A DNA stretch of 64,000 bases from Acidobacteriota bacterium (GTDB lineage Bacteria; Actinomycetota; Acidimicrobiia; Acidimicrobiales; Palsa-688): contig JAGWSF010000120.1 in NCBI GenBank assembly GCA_028876385.1, positions 23,753 through 87,752 on the forward strand, in the 5' to 3' direction. Position 1 is the first letter of the stretch. The number at the start of each line of letters is the position of its first letter. Below, in pieces: positions 25,225-33,545 of the stretch. The notes beneath the pieces are model-generated. The model made no database searches and had not been told where the DNA came from. It was given only the letters and a program-made list of their open reading frames with translations. A program made the translations under genes and the position numbers.

Positions 25225-26118
25225 GTGACCCCCACCACCGCGACCCCCACCGGGCCCGCCGTGCCGGACCGTTGGATCCCGACCCGACGCCTAGCCTTCG
25301 ACTTCGCCGCCGAGGACCTGCCCCGGTACTTCGCCGACGGCGACCTGGTCTTCAGCCACGTGCTGGCCGTCCTGTCGGCGCTGTTCCCCGAGGGCGAGGA
25401 CTTCTTCGTCCGGTCGGTGCGTCACTACCGAGACCGCATCAGCGACCCCGTCCTGCAGAAGCAGGTCGCCGGGTTCATCGGGCAGGAGGCCGTCCACGGC
25501 CGCCTGCACCGCCGGTTCAACGACCGCCTGGCCGACCGGGGCTACCCGACCCGCTTCGTGGACCGGGCCACCGGGAGGCGCCTGGCCCTCGTCGCCCGCC
25601 TGGCGCCCCCGGCCTACCAGTTGGCGGTGACCGCCGCGCTGGAGCACTACACCGCCACCTTCGCCGAGGTGCTGCTCGGCGATCCCCGGGCCCAGGCCCT
25701 GTCGTCGGTGCCCGAGGTGCGGGCCCTGTTCCTGTGGCACGCGCTGGAGGAGAGCGAGCACAAGGCGGTGGCCTATGACGTCTTCCAGCACGTGTGCGGG
25801 AGCCACCGGCTGAGGACCCGGGTCATGAAAGCCACCACGGTCGTGTTCCTCGGGGCCCTGGCCGTCCACTCGGCGCTCTCCCTGGCCGCCGACCGCCGGG
25901 CGTGGAACCCCCGTCGCCTACTGCCCAGCCTGGCCCGGCTCGGCGGCAACCCCTTCTTCGAGGCCCGGGTCCGGGAGCGGCTCCGCGACTACAAACGGCC
26001 CGACTTCCATCCCGACGACCACGACGCCACCGAACTGCTCGAACGGTGGCGGGCCGAGCTGTTCGGCTCGGAAGGCGAGCTGGCCGGGATGGTCACCGGC
26101 GCCGAGGGCGGGAGCTGA
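25225..26118 (+). CDS. Predicted metal-dependent hydrolase, PF10118-like
   Basis: The 297-aa helical protein has metal-binding-type motifs FIGQEAVHGRLHRRFND, TAALEHYTATFAEVLL and WHALEESEHKAVAYDVFQ. These resemble the YbhB/COG3687 'predicted metal-dependent hydrolase' family of diiron-like proteins. The ExxH pattern (EESEH, QEAVH) recalls ferritin-like folds, so oxygenase activity is equally possible. GTG 25225 has a very strong ribosome binding site. The function is unproven in any member named here. Confidence 0.75.
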   Translation: MTPTTATPTGPAVPDRWIPTRRLAFDFAAEDLPRYFADGDLVFSHVLAVLSALFPEGEDFFVRSVRHYRDRISDPVLQKQVAGFIGQEAVHGRLHRRFNDRLADRGYPTRFVDRATGRRLALVARLAPPAYQLAVTAALEHYTATFAEVLLGDPRAQALSSVPEVRALFLWHALEESEHKAVAYDVFQHVCGSHRLRTRVMKATTVVFLGALAVHSALSLAADRRAWNPRRLLPSLARLGGNPFFEARVRERLRDYKRPDFHPDDHDATELLERWRAELFGSEGELAGMVTGAEGGS

Positions 26119-26124
26119 CGCCGC

Positions 26125-27087
26125 TCAGATGAGCGCGGCCAACTCGTCCGGCGTCATCGAGCCGGGGGGAGCCTGGCGGGTCGCCGCTTGCCGGGCCACG
26201 CGGACCAGGAGATCGTTGACCGGGGTGGGGTACCCGTGCAGCCGGCCGAGCAGCGAGATCTCCCCGTTGAGCCAGTCGGTCTCGATGCGGCCGGTGGACC
26301 GTTGCATGCTCTGCCAGCTCGACCCGCCCGGGCGGCGTTGCCCGGCGATGTCACGGATGGTCAGGATGTCACCCCTCCGCTGACGGTCCTCGTCCTCCGA
26401 GGCCACCTCCACGCCGGCGACCCGCAGGCAGGCCTCGCCCTCCTCGCGGGCCCGGACGCTGACCGGGTCGGTCCCGAACCGGCCCCCGCAGAGGGCCTCC
26501 ACCGAGTTGGCCAGGTTCATGATGAGCTTGCGGTACTTCCACCTCATGAGATCGGGCCGCGGCTCGGACACGAAGCCCCCCGCCCGCAGCGCCGCTGCGA
26601 TGACCCCCGAGATGTCGTCCACGCCTCCCGGGTGGCGGCCGACGTCGAGGATCCCCGGCACCGGGAGCGAGTTCTGCTGGACCACCCCGGGCTCGAGGTG
26701 GGTGGCCGGGCACATGACGCAGACGGCGTAGACCCGGGCGAACGACCGCAGCGCCGAGCGCTCATTGTCCACACCGTTCTGCAGGCAGGCCACCGCCACG
26801 TCGGGCGGGGCGGCGGTGCGCAACGCTTCCAGAGCGGCGGCGGTGTCCTGGGACTTCACCGCCAGTAGCACGGCGTCGCCCGAACCGATGCGAGCCTCGT
26901 CGGCGTCGCTGACCACGTCCACGTCGATGCGGCGGGCGCCGTCGGCGTGCTCCACGGTCAGCCCCCCGGCCTTCATGGCCTCGGCGTGGCGGCCGCGGGC
27001 GATCATGGTGACGTCCACCCCACCCTCGGTCATCAAAGCCCCGACCAGGCCCCCGATGGCCCCGGCCCCGTAGACGATGAAGCGCAT
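26125..27087 (-). CDS. 2-dehydropantoate 2-reductase family protein
   Basis: The 320-aa protein has the ketopantoate reductase layout. The NADPH-binding MRFIVYGAGAIGGLVGALMTEGG is at the very N-terminus, followed by LAVKSQDTAAALE, ACLQNGVDNERSAL and the C-terminal helical substrate domain with KYRKLIMNLANSVEALCG, which contains the catalytic Lys. In pantothenate synthesis it would reduce ketopantoate. Paralogues act on other substrates, and no pan genes are nearby. The stop lies 6 bp from the convergent gene at 25225-26118. Confidence 0.85.
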   Translation of the reverse strand: MRFIVYGAGAIGGLVGALMTEGGVDVTMIARGRHAEAMKAGGLTVEHADGARRIDVDVVSDADEARIGSGDAVLLAVKSQDTAAALEALRTAAPPDVAVACLQNGVDNERSALRSFARVYAVCVMCPATHLEPGVVQQNSLPVPGILDVGRHPGGVDDISGVIAAALRAGGFVSEPRPDLMRWKYRKLIMNLANSVEALCGGRFGTDPVSVRAREEGEACLRVAGVEVASEDEDRQRRGDILTIRDIAGQRRPGGSSWQSMQRSTGRIETDWLNGEISLLGRLHGYPTPVNDLLVRVARQAATRQAPPGSMTPDELAALI

Positions 27088-27124
27088 GGGCCCACCCTCG
27101 CACACCGGCGCCGGCCGGGTCGCC

Positions 27125-27511
27125 TCAGCGCTGTCGGAGCCGGTCGATCTGGCGGCGGTCCCGCTTGGTGGGCCGCCCGGTAGCCGGATCGCGCACCAGC
27201 CCGGGGGCGGTCAGCCCCGGTTCCGGAGGGGGCGGGCTGTGATCCACCAGGCACTCGGCGGCCACAGGCGCGCCCACCCGTCGCTCGATCACCCGCGCCA
27301 CCTCGAGCACCCGGTCCCGGCCGTCGAAGCGGATGGTCACGACATCGCCGACGCGTACCGGCGTGGCCGGTTTGGTCACGCCCCGGTTGACCGCGACATG
27401 CCCCGCCCGGCACGCCTCGGTGGCCATGGTCCGGGTCTTGAACACCCGGACCGACCACAGCCAGCGATCGACCCGCGTCGACTCAGGGTTGCCACCCGCG
27501 ACGGACACCAT
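27125..27511 (-). CDS. S4-domain RNA-binding protein, Hsp15-like
   Basis: The 128-aa protein has the S4 fold (RVDRWLWSVRVFKTRTMATEACRAGHVAVNRGVTKPATPVRVGDVVTIRFDGRDRVLEVARVI). A basic tail follows (PTKRDRRQIDRLRQR). Hsp15-like proteins rescue stalled large ribosomal subunits. ATG 27511 is used, and GTG codons at 27517 and 27508 are alternatives. It lies 37 bp upstream of the ketopantoate reductase-like gene and may share its transcript. Confidence 0.85.
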   Translation of the reverse strand: MVSVAGGNPESTRVDRWLWSVRVFKTRTMATEACRAGHVAVNRGVTKPATPVRVGDVVTIRFDGRDRVLEVARVIERRVGAPVAAECLVDHSPPPPEPGLTAPGLVRDPATGRPTKRDRRQIDRLRQR

Positions 27512-27705
27512 CCCCACGATATCGCCGGGCCGGCCCCACCCACGGTGCGCCGGGCGGACCGCTCCGCCGCCCGGAACCGCCCCGGCGGTCCGGCCCGGGC
27601 GGTGACGCCCGGTCCCGGTCGCGCCCGGCCTTCTGCCCCCGATGTCAGCCTTCGCGGGTATACGGGTGAATCGCCCTCGGGGGCGGCGCGTCTAGCCTCC
27701 AACCA

Positions 27706-28185
27706 ATGGACGCCAAGGTCATGCTCTGCGACTTCGCCGAAGTCAGCGGAGGCAAACTCTTCATCACCGGTGCCGGCATCTCGCTCCTGGCCAGCCCGGC
27801 CCCGGTCCCCCCCTATCCGGTCAACGTCTCGCTGGCCATCCTGGTATCGATTCCCTGGACCGAGACCGACGCCCAGCACGTCATGACGGTGGAGTTGATC
27901 TGCGAGGCTTCGGGCGCCCAGCAGCGGGTGATGCTGAGCGACCAGTTGCCCGAGGGGCACGACCCCGCCGACATGGGGATGATCGTGTTCATCTTCTCGG
28001 CCATGCGGCTGCCGACCATGGTCGACGGTGACGAGTCGTCCATGCCCGTATCGATCCCCCTGTTCGGGCTGCCCCTGCCCGAGCTCGGTCCGTATTTCTT
28101 CAGCGTCCGCATCGACGGCCGGGAGATGGATCGGGCGTCGTTCCGGCTGATCCCCCGCCAAGCGGTGCCGGCCGAGCAGCAGTAG
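27706..28185 (+). CDS. Conserved hypothetical protein (DUF6941-like)
   Basis: The 159-aa protein begins MDAKVMLCDFAEVSGGKLFITGAGIS and has a compact beta-rich pattern (VNVSLAILVSIPW, HVMTVELICEASG, GPYFFSVRIDGREM) like the DUF6941 family of actinobacterial hypothetical proteins. No catalytic motif is visible. TAGCCT ends 7 nt before the ATG and no ribosome binding site is seen, so transcription is probably leaderless. A C6-GGAA-G6 hairpin follows. Confidence 0.65.
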   Translation: MDAKVMLCDFAEVSGGKLFITGAGISLLASPAPVPPYPVNVSLAILVSIPWTETDAQHVMTVELICEASGAQQRVMLSDQLPEGHDPADMGMIVFIFSAMRLPTMVDGDESSMPVSIPLFGLPLPELGPYFFSVRIDGREMDRASFRLIPRQAVPAEQQ

Positions 28186-28204
28186 CCGCAGTAGCGGCGG
28201 TGAC

Positions 28205-28220
28205 CCCCCCGGAAGGGGGG
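28205..28220. terminator. Hairpin CCCCCC-GGAA-GGGGGG
   Basis: A perfect 6-bp G:C stem with a GGAA tetraloop lies 20 bp after the stop of the hypothetical gene. No T-run follows. It probably ends that transcript before the conservon. Confidence 0.5.
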
Positions 28221-28360
28221 ACGGAGCTCAACAAACTGCTCAAAATTCTCTAACCCACATAAAAGCCGAAAATCTCGCTCAACTGCGCCAGGCGGCCCGC
28301 CGAGACGAGCTTTGGAGGGGCCATCCGGGTCCCTTCGGACACTCACGGAGCAGCTGACCA

Positions 28361-29779
28361 TTGGCCATTCGGGACCTCCACGACGGCGCGGAGACGATCA
28401 TCACCGGTCTTCACGCCCGCCTGGCGGTCATCGCCGCCGATCCCGATCAGCGCCGGCGTCTGCGCCACGCCGTCAGCTCGACCCCCGGCGTGCGGGTCGT
28501 CGACGCAGCGGCCGTTGACGCCCTGCGGCGACGACGCGATGGCGGAGCCGCCGTCCACGCCCAGAGCCTCGACGGTCTGGAGGAGCGCGTCGCCCGGTTC
28601 CGCCAGCTGCGCGACCAGGCCGGGGAGGCGCTGGTGCAGGCCGTGGCGGGAGTGGAGGCGTCCCTCGGCGCCCTCGACGACTTCGACCAGGCCGAACGCG
28701 AGCTCGAGCGGGCTCAGCTGCTCCGGGATCAGGCGAGTGCCGCCGAGGCGCTCGAGGCCCGCCGTCTGGCCGAGGTCCTCGAACGCCGCCTCCGCCTCAC
28801 CGAGCAGCGGCGCGACGCCATCCGGGTGATCGAGGACATCGAGGCGGGAGGCCCGGCCCGTCGTTCCCCGGAGCTGCGCCGCCAGATTGCCGACATGGAG
28901 GCCGGTCTGGCTCGGGCCGAGGCCGAGCAGACCCGCGCCGAGCGGGCGTCCGAGGCCACCCTGCACCAGGCCCGGGAGAGCCGCCAGACCGCCTGTGCCG
29001 AGCTCGAGCGGGCCGACCGCATGCTGCGCGCCGACCTGCCCGGTGCGCCGGGGGTGTCGACCCACGACTGGCCCACAGGACCTCCCCTCCCGGTGCTGAT
29101 CGCCGAGCGCCGGGACCGCATAACCGCCGTACTGGCCGAGCGCTACGAGGCCCGCGCCCAGGCCCGGGCCGCGGTGGACGAGGCCAGCTCGGGGTTGCGC
29201 GACGCCGAGCGGGAACTGGCCGAGGCCCGGGCGACAGCAGCCGAGCTCGACTCGGTCTCGCTGATCGAGAGCCTCTTCGGCTTCGACGATCCTGAGCTCG
29301 CTCGGCGCGGCGGGGGCCGGCCCACGGTCGTCTGCGACGAGGCTTTCACCGGCGTCGCCCCGTCGGTCGTGGCCTCGGTGGTGGAGCACGTCGTGCTCGG
29401 GTCCGACGTCCAGGTGGTCATCCTCACCGAGGACCCCGCCCTGGTCGTTTGGGCCGCCGGTCTCGACCCCGAGACGGGGGTGCTGGTCACCGTGGCCGGC
29501 CCCGGCACCGGTCCCGGCACTGTCGATGAGGCGCCGGGGCGGGCCCCGGCCGGGCACGGCGGGTCGGCCACCATCACGCCGCTGCGCCCGCTGACCGGTG
29601 GCTCCCCTCTGAGCCGCCCCTCCCCGCTGCCGGCCCCCCAGTCGGCGTCGTCGCCTCCGCCGGTCACCCTCCCCGGGCGCGACGGGCTCGGCCCCACCCC
29701 CCGGTCGGACGCCCGCGACCGGATTCCTTTCACCGACAGCTTCAAGGAGCCCCTCCGTCATGTTTCGACGTATCCGTAG
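28361..29779 (+). CDS. Coiled-coil protein with Walker-B-like motif upstream of the conservon
   Basis: The protein is about 472 aa. Residues 60-290 are almost continuous Glu/Arg/Ala-rich coiled coil. Near residue 322 lies GRPTVVCDEAFTGVAPSVVASVVEHVVLGSDVQVVILTED, a hydrophobic strand ending in Asp-Glu like the Walker B and switch regions of SMC/ABC ATPases. No Walker A loop was found. A Pro/Ser-rich tail follows. The start is TTG 28361 with a weak GGAG. The 3' end overlaps the sensor kinase gene by 20 bp, so it is translated with the conservon. Confidence 0.7.
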   Translation: MAIRDLHDGAETIITGLHARLAVIAADPDQRRRLRHAVSSTPGVRVVDAAAVDALRRRRDGGAAVHAQSLDGLEERVARFRQLRDQAGEALVQAVAGVEASLGALDDFDQAERELERAQLLRDQASAAEALEARRLAEVLERRLRLTEQRRDAIRVIEDIEAGGPARRSPELRRQIADMEAGLARAEAEQTRAERASEATLHQARESRQTACAELERADRMLRADLPGAPGVSTHDWPTGPPLPVLIAERRDRITAVLAERYEARAQARAAVDEASSGLRDAERELAEARATAAELDSVSLIESLFGFDDPELARRGGGRPTVVCDEAFTGVAPSVVASVVEHVVLGSDVQVVILTEDPALVVWAAGLDPETGVLVTVAGPGTGPGTVDEAPGRAPAGHGGSATITPLRPLTGGSPLSRPSPLPAPQSASSPPPVTLPGRDGLGPTPRSDARDRIPFTDSFKEPLRHVSTYP

Positions 29780-32132
29780 CCGTCTGATCGCGGCGTTCGC
29801 CGTCCCGTTGGCCCTCCTTGTGACCGTGACCAGCGTGGCGGCCTGGGGGAGCTGGCGCAGTGAGCAGACCGTCTCCCAGCAGTCCAGCCTGGCGCTGGCC
29901 GCCAACGGGCCTTCGGGGATCGTCAACGCCCTGCAGAACGAGCGCGACGAAGCCACCGCCGACCTCGTCGGCCTCGCCGCCGAGGCCCACCTGGCGGTGA
30001 AGAGCAACGCCGACGCCAGGCACCAGACGGACGTGGCGCTGGCCGCCTTCCGCTCATCGGTGGTCTCCGCCGGCGGGTCCACCGAGAAGATCTTCCAGCC
30101 CGCGCTCGACTCCCTGTCGCAGCTCGGAGCGGTCCGTAGCCAGGTGGACGCCTACCAGGGGACGCGCTCGCTGGCCGATGCCGGGGCCCGGGCCGTCGAC
30201 GTTGCCGCCTTCGACCAGTACGCCGGGCTGATCGACGGTTTCCTCCGGGCCATCGCCGTGGCCCCCCAGTACATCAGTGACCCCTCGCTGCGCTCCAGCG
30301 TCGAGACCCTCGACCTGTTCCTCAACCAGTCCGAGGCCCTCACCCTGGTCGCCCAGCAGATGTTCTCGGCCTCGTTGCTCCACGCCACCAACCCGGCCGG
30401 CTCCATCGTCCCCGGTGCCGACCTCGGGGCATTCGAGTCGTGGACCCAGCGCCTCCAGGCCTACACGTCGGGGCCGGACGGACCGGTGGTGACCGGGGTC
30501 GTCGCCGGAGCCGGTCGCGCCGCGGCGGCCATGACCCCGTTCGTCCACGACGTGATCGGCGGCCAGCCGCTCAACGTGCTGGCCTTCACCCAGGCCCTGG
30601 CCCCGATCGGCAACGTCTGGCAGGGCGCCGCCGTCACCGTGGGCCAGCACATATCGGCGAGGGCCGCCTCGTTGCGTACCTCGGCGGAGCTGCGGGCCAT
30701 CCTGTACGGGCTGGGCGCCCTGGCCTCGGTGCTGCTCGTGGTCTTCATCCTGTTGCGGGTCAGCCGCTCCATATCGGCGCCCCTCACCCGGCTGGCCTCT
30801 GACGCCCAACGTATGGCCGACCACGACCTGCCGGCCGCGGTCGAGGCCATCTTCAGCCCGGCGGCGGGTGGGGCCCCCTCGGAGGAGTCGGCCGACTCGG
30901 GCGCCGGGTCCCATCCGGTGGACTCCACCGACGGCCTGGCCGAGGTCCAGGAGGTCGCCGGAGCGCTCGAAGCCCTGCAGCGGCGGGCCCTCGAGCTGGC
31001 CACCGAACAGGCCACCCTGCGGCGCAAGGTCGCCGACGCCTACGTCAACCTGGGTCGGCGCAACCAGAACCTGGTGAGCCGCCAGCTGGAGCTGATCAGC
31101 CAGATCGAGCAGCAGGAGGAGGACCCCGCCACCCTCGAGGAGCTGTTCCGTCTCGACCACCTCACCACCCGGATGCGCCGCCACGCCGAGTCGCTGCTGG
31201 TCATCGCCGGATCCGGGGCGCTCCGTCCCTGGTCGGAGGCGGCCAGCGCCGTCGACGCGGTGCGGGCCGCCTCGGCCGAGGTCGAGGACTATCAACGTCT
31301 GCGGCTCCACCACTTCGACCACGCCGTGGTTTCGGCCACCGCCACCACCGACCTCGTGCACATCCTGGCCGAGCTGATGGAGAACGCGCTGAGCTTCTCC
31401 CCGCCCCACGCCTCGGTGGGGCTCTACGGGAGGGCCCTCGACAGCGGCTACACCATCAGCGTGGTCGATGCGGGTATCGGCCTGACCCCCGAAGCACGCG
31501 ACGCCGCCAACCGGCGGCTGGCGTCGGGCGGGGACCTCGACGACGCCGCCAACCGGTGCCTCGGCCTCCTCGTGGCCGGGCGCCTGGCCTCCCGTCACGG
31601 GATCCAGGTGACGCTGCACGACTCCGACGCGGGTGGGGTCACCGCCCGGGTCAGTATCCCCGCCGCCCTCATCGAGTCGTCGGTCACCGGACCGAGCGAG
31701 GTCGCCTCCAGCCCGGTCCCTGTCGAGTTGCCCACCGCCGACCCGGGCGCTGCCGCGGCGGCCGGCGTGTTCCCCGGCTCCGCGGCGGGCGGACATCTCC
31801 CCCGGTCCGCGGCGCCGGTGGCGCGATCGGTCAGCCCCGCTCCCGGTGGGGCTCTACCCCGGCCCGACGCCGCCGAGCCGTCCCCCAACGAGAGCCGCTT
31901 CGAGGTGGCACCGGTGGTCGCCCCCACCCTGGCCGAGGCGGCCGGCCCGCCGCTCGCCCCCGGCGGCCTGCCGCGGCGCATACCGGGCGCGACCCTCGGA
32001 CCGACCGATGACAGCCTGCGCAGGGATCGCACCCCGGCCCCGCAGACCCCCTGGGCCGTCTCCTACGCCCTCACCGACTACCTGAACAGCCGCGCCGAGC
32101 CCCCGTCGGGCCGGCCGCCGACGGAGGCCTGA
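29760..32132 (+). CDS. Conservon sensor histidine kinase (CvnA-like)
   Basis: The 790-aa membrane protein has an N-terminal transmembrane helix, an extracytoplasmic nitrate/nitrite-sensor-like helical domain, a second helix (ILYGLGALASVLLVVFILLRV) and a HAMP-like linker. It ends in an ATPase domain with the N-box ELMENALSFSPPHASV and G1 VVDAGIGLTPEARD, then a Pro-rich tail of about 150 residues. It has a weak phosphoacceptor region, as CvnA proteins do. In conservons this kinase signals to the roadblock, DUF742 and small-GTPase proteins encoded next. Confidence 0.88.
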   Translation: MFRRIRSRLIAAFAVPLALLVTVTSVAAWGSWRSEQTVSQQSSLALAANGPSGIVNALQNERDEATADLVGLAAEAHLAVKSNADARHQTDVALAAFRSSVVSAGGSTEKIFQPALDSLSQLGAVRSQVDAYQGTRSLADAGARAVDVAAFDQYAGLIDGFLRAIAVAPQYISDPSLRSSVETLDLFLNQSEALTLVAQQMFSASLLHATNPAGSIVPGADLGAFESWTQRLQAYTSGPDGPVVTGVVAGAGRAAAAMTPFVHDVIGGQPLNVLAFTQALAPIGNVWQGAAVTVGQHISARAASLRTSAELRAILYGLGALASVLLVVFILLRVSRSISAPLTRLASDAQRMADHDLPAAVEAIFSPAAGGAPSEESADSGAGSHPVDSTDGLAEVQEVAGALEALQRRALELATEQATLRRKVADAYVNLGRRNQNLVSRQLELISQIEQQEEDPATLEELFRLDHLTTRMRRHAESLLVIAGSGALRPWSEAASAVDAVRAASAEVEDYQRLRLHHFDHAVVSATATTDLVHILAELMENALSFSPPHASVGLYGRALDSGYTISVVDAGIGLTPEARDAANRRLASGGDLDDAANRCLGLLVAGRLASRHGIQVTLHDSDAGGVTARVSIPAALIESSVTGPSEVASSPVPVELPTADPGAAAAAGVFPGSAAGGHLPRSAAPVARSVSPAPGGALPRPDAAEPSPNESRFEVAPVVAPTLAEAAGPPLAPGGLPRRIPGATLGPTDDSLRRDRTPAPQTPWAVSYALTDYLNSRAEPPSGRPPTEA

Positions 32133-32134
32133 CC

Positions 32135-32557
32135 ATGCTCGGAACCACTGCCGACGCCCGCACCTTCAACTGGCTGCTGGACAACTTCGTGGACACCAGC
32201 GCCGGCGTATCCGACGCCGTGGCGGTGTCGTCCGACGGGCTGCTGATGGCCACGTCGCGCACTCTCGACCGGGCCGGGGCCGAGCGGGTCGCGGCCATCA
32301 TCTCGGGACTGGTCGGGCTGGGCCGGGGCGCGTCCCGGGCCTTCGGCTGGGAGCCGCTCCAGCAGGTGATAGTGGCCATGGGCGGAGGCTTCCTATTCGT
32401 GTCGACCATCTCGGACGGCAGCAGCCTCGGCGTGGTGGCCGAAGCGTCGTGCGACACCGGGCTGGTCGGCTACCAGACGTCGGTGCTGATCGAGCGGATC
32501 GGAGCGCTTCTCACCCCCGACCTCGTCGCCGAACTGCGATCGGCGGTCCTGCGGTGA
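32135..32557 (+). CDS. Roadblock/LC7 protein (CvnB-like)
   Basis: The 140-aa protein has a roadblock fold: FNWLLDNFVDTSAGVSDAVAVSSDGLLMATSRTLDRAGAERVAAIISGLVGLG and VIVAMGGGFLFVSTISDGSSLGVVAEASCDTGLVGYQTSVLIERIG. These proteins act as GTPase partners in conservons. It starts 2 nt after the kinase stop and overlaps the DUF742 gene (GTGA). Confidence 0.92.
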   Translation: MLGTTADARTFNWLLDNFVDTSAGVSDAVAVSSDGLLMATSRTLDRAGAERVAAIISGLVGLGRGASRAFGWEPLQQVIVAMGGGFLFVSTISDGSSLGVVAEASCDTGLVGYQTSVLIERIGALLTPDLVAELRSAVLR

Positions 32558-32901
32558 CGGGGGCGGTGACCGGGGCGGGCGGAGGCCTGGTCCGGCCGTT
32601 CATCATCACCGGGGGCCGGACCGCCACCTCCCGGGCCGATCTGCGCTGGGAATCACTCGTCGAGGTCACCGCCTCGGTGGTCGCCGAACCCACCTCCGAA
32701 CAGGCGGCCATACTCGCCGAGGCCGTCACGCCGGTATCCATCGCCGAGCTGTCGGCCCACCTGCGCCTACCCCAGGCTGTGGTCGCCATCGTGGTGGAGG
32801 ACCTCCTGGAAATGGACGCCGTACGCGTCCACCAGACCGACCCGGTGGAGATCGAGCTCTCCGCCCTGACCCGGATGATCGACCGTGTCCGCAGCCTTTG
32901 A
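32554..32901 (+). CDS. DUF742 protein (CvnC-like)
   Basis: The 115-aa protein has the DUF742 winged-helix-like pattern: VRPFIITGGRTATSRADLRWESLVEVT, then SIAELSAHLRLPQAVVAIVVEDLLEMDAVRVH. GTG 32554 overlaps the roadblock stop by 4 nt. The GTPase gene overlaps its 3' end by 17 bp. Confidence 0.9.
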   Translation: MTGAVTGAGGGLVRPFIITGGRTATSRADLRWESLVEVTASVVAEPTSEQAAILAEAVTPVSIAELSAHLRLPQAVVAIVVEDLLEMDAVRVHQTDPVEIELSALTRMIDRVRSL

Positions 32902-33463
32902 CGCCCCGCGCCACGTGATGGCCGCCAAGTTCGTCATCGCCGGGGGCTTCGGCGTGGGGAAGACCACTTTCGTCGGAGCCATCAGCGAGATCGACCCGCT
33001 CCAGACCGAGGCGGCCATGACCACCGTCAGCCGGGGCGTCGACGATCACCGCGCGGTGGAGGAGAAGTCGACCACCACGGTGGCCATGGACTTCGGCCGG
33101 CTGACCGTCGACGAGTCCCTCGTCATGTACCTCTTCGGCGCACCCGGCCAGGACCGCTTCCGGTTCATGTGGGACGACCTGGTCACCGGGGCGCTCGGGG
33201 CGGTGGTGCTGGTCGACACCCGACGCCTGGCCGACTCGTTCGCTTCCATCGACTACTTCGAGCAGCGGGGCCTGCCGTTCGTGATCGGGGTCAACCGCTT
33301 CCCCGGCACCGAGTACCACCGCCTGGTGGACGTGGTCGGCGCCCTGGGGGTCGGCCCCGAGGTGCCGGTCATGGACTGCGACGCGAGGGTGCGGGCCTCG
33401 GCCCGCGACGTCATCCTCGCCCTCCTCGAGATGCTCGTCGCCCGCCTCGTGCCGTCCCGCTGA
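32885..33463 (+). CDS. Small GTPase of the conservon (CvnD-like)
   Basis: The 192-aa Ras-like protein has the P-loop GGFGVGKTTF, a switch region with GAPGQDRFRFMWDD (the Gln next to Asp resembles the catalytic glutamine), and VNRFPG at the place of the NKxD guanine-specificity motif. It therefore departs from the canonical motif, as is usual in this family. The GTG start at 32885 overlaps the DUF742 gene. Confidence 0.92.
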   Translation: MSAAFDAPRHVMAAKFVIAGGFGVGKTTFVGAISEIDPLQTEAAMTTVSRGVDDHRAVEEKSTTTVAMDFGRLTVDESLVMYLFGAPGQDRFRFMWDDLVTGALGAVVLVDTRRLADSFASIDYFEQRGLPFVIGVNRFPGTEYHRLVDVVGALGVGPEVPVMDCDARVRASARDVILALLEMLVARLVPSR

Positions 33464-33545
33464 GCCGGACCGACTCCGGGCCGGCCGGGGATGCGTCGAC
33501 TACCTTCACCGCGGAGTCACACGATGCGGAGGGGGATCACCGGTC

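Noticed and set aside
30054..31796. Minus-strand frame opposite the conservon kinase
   Set aside because: The sense strand encodes the CvnA-like kinase. The antisense frame has a low-complexity composition typical of high-GC shadows.
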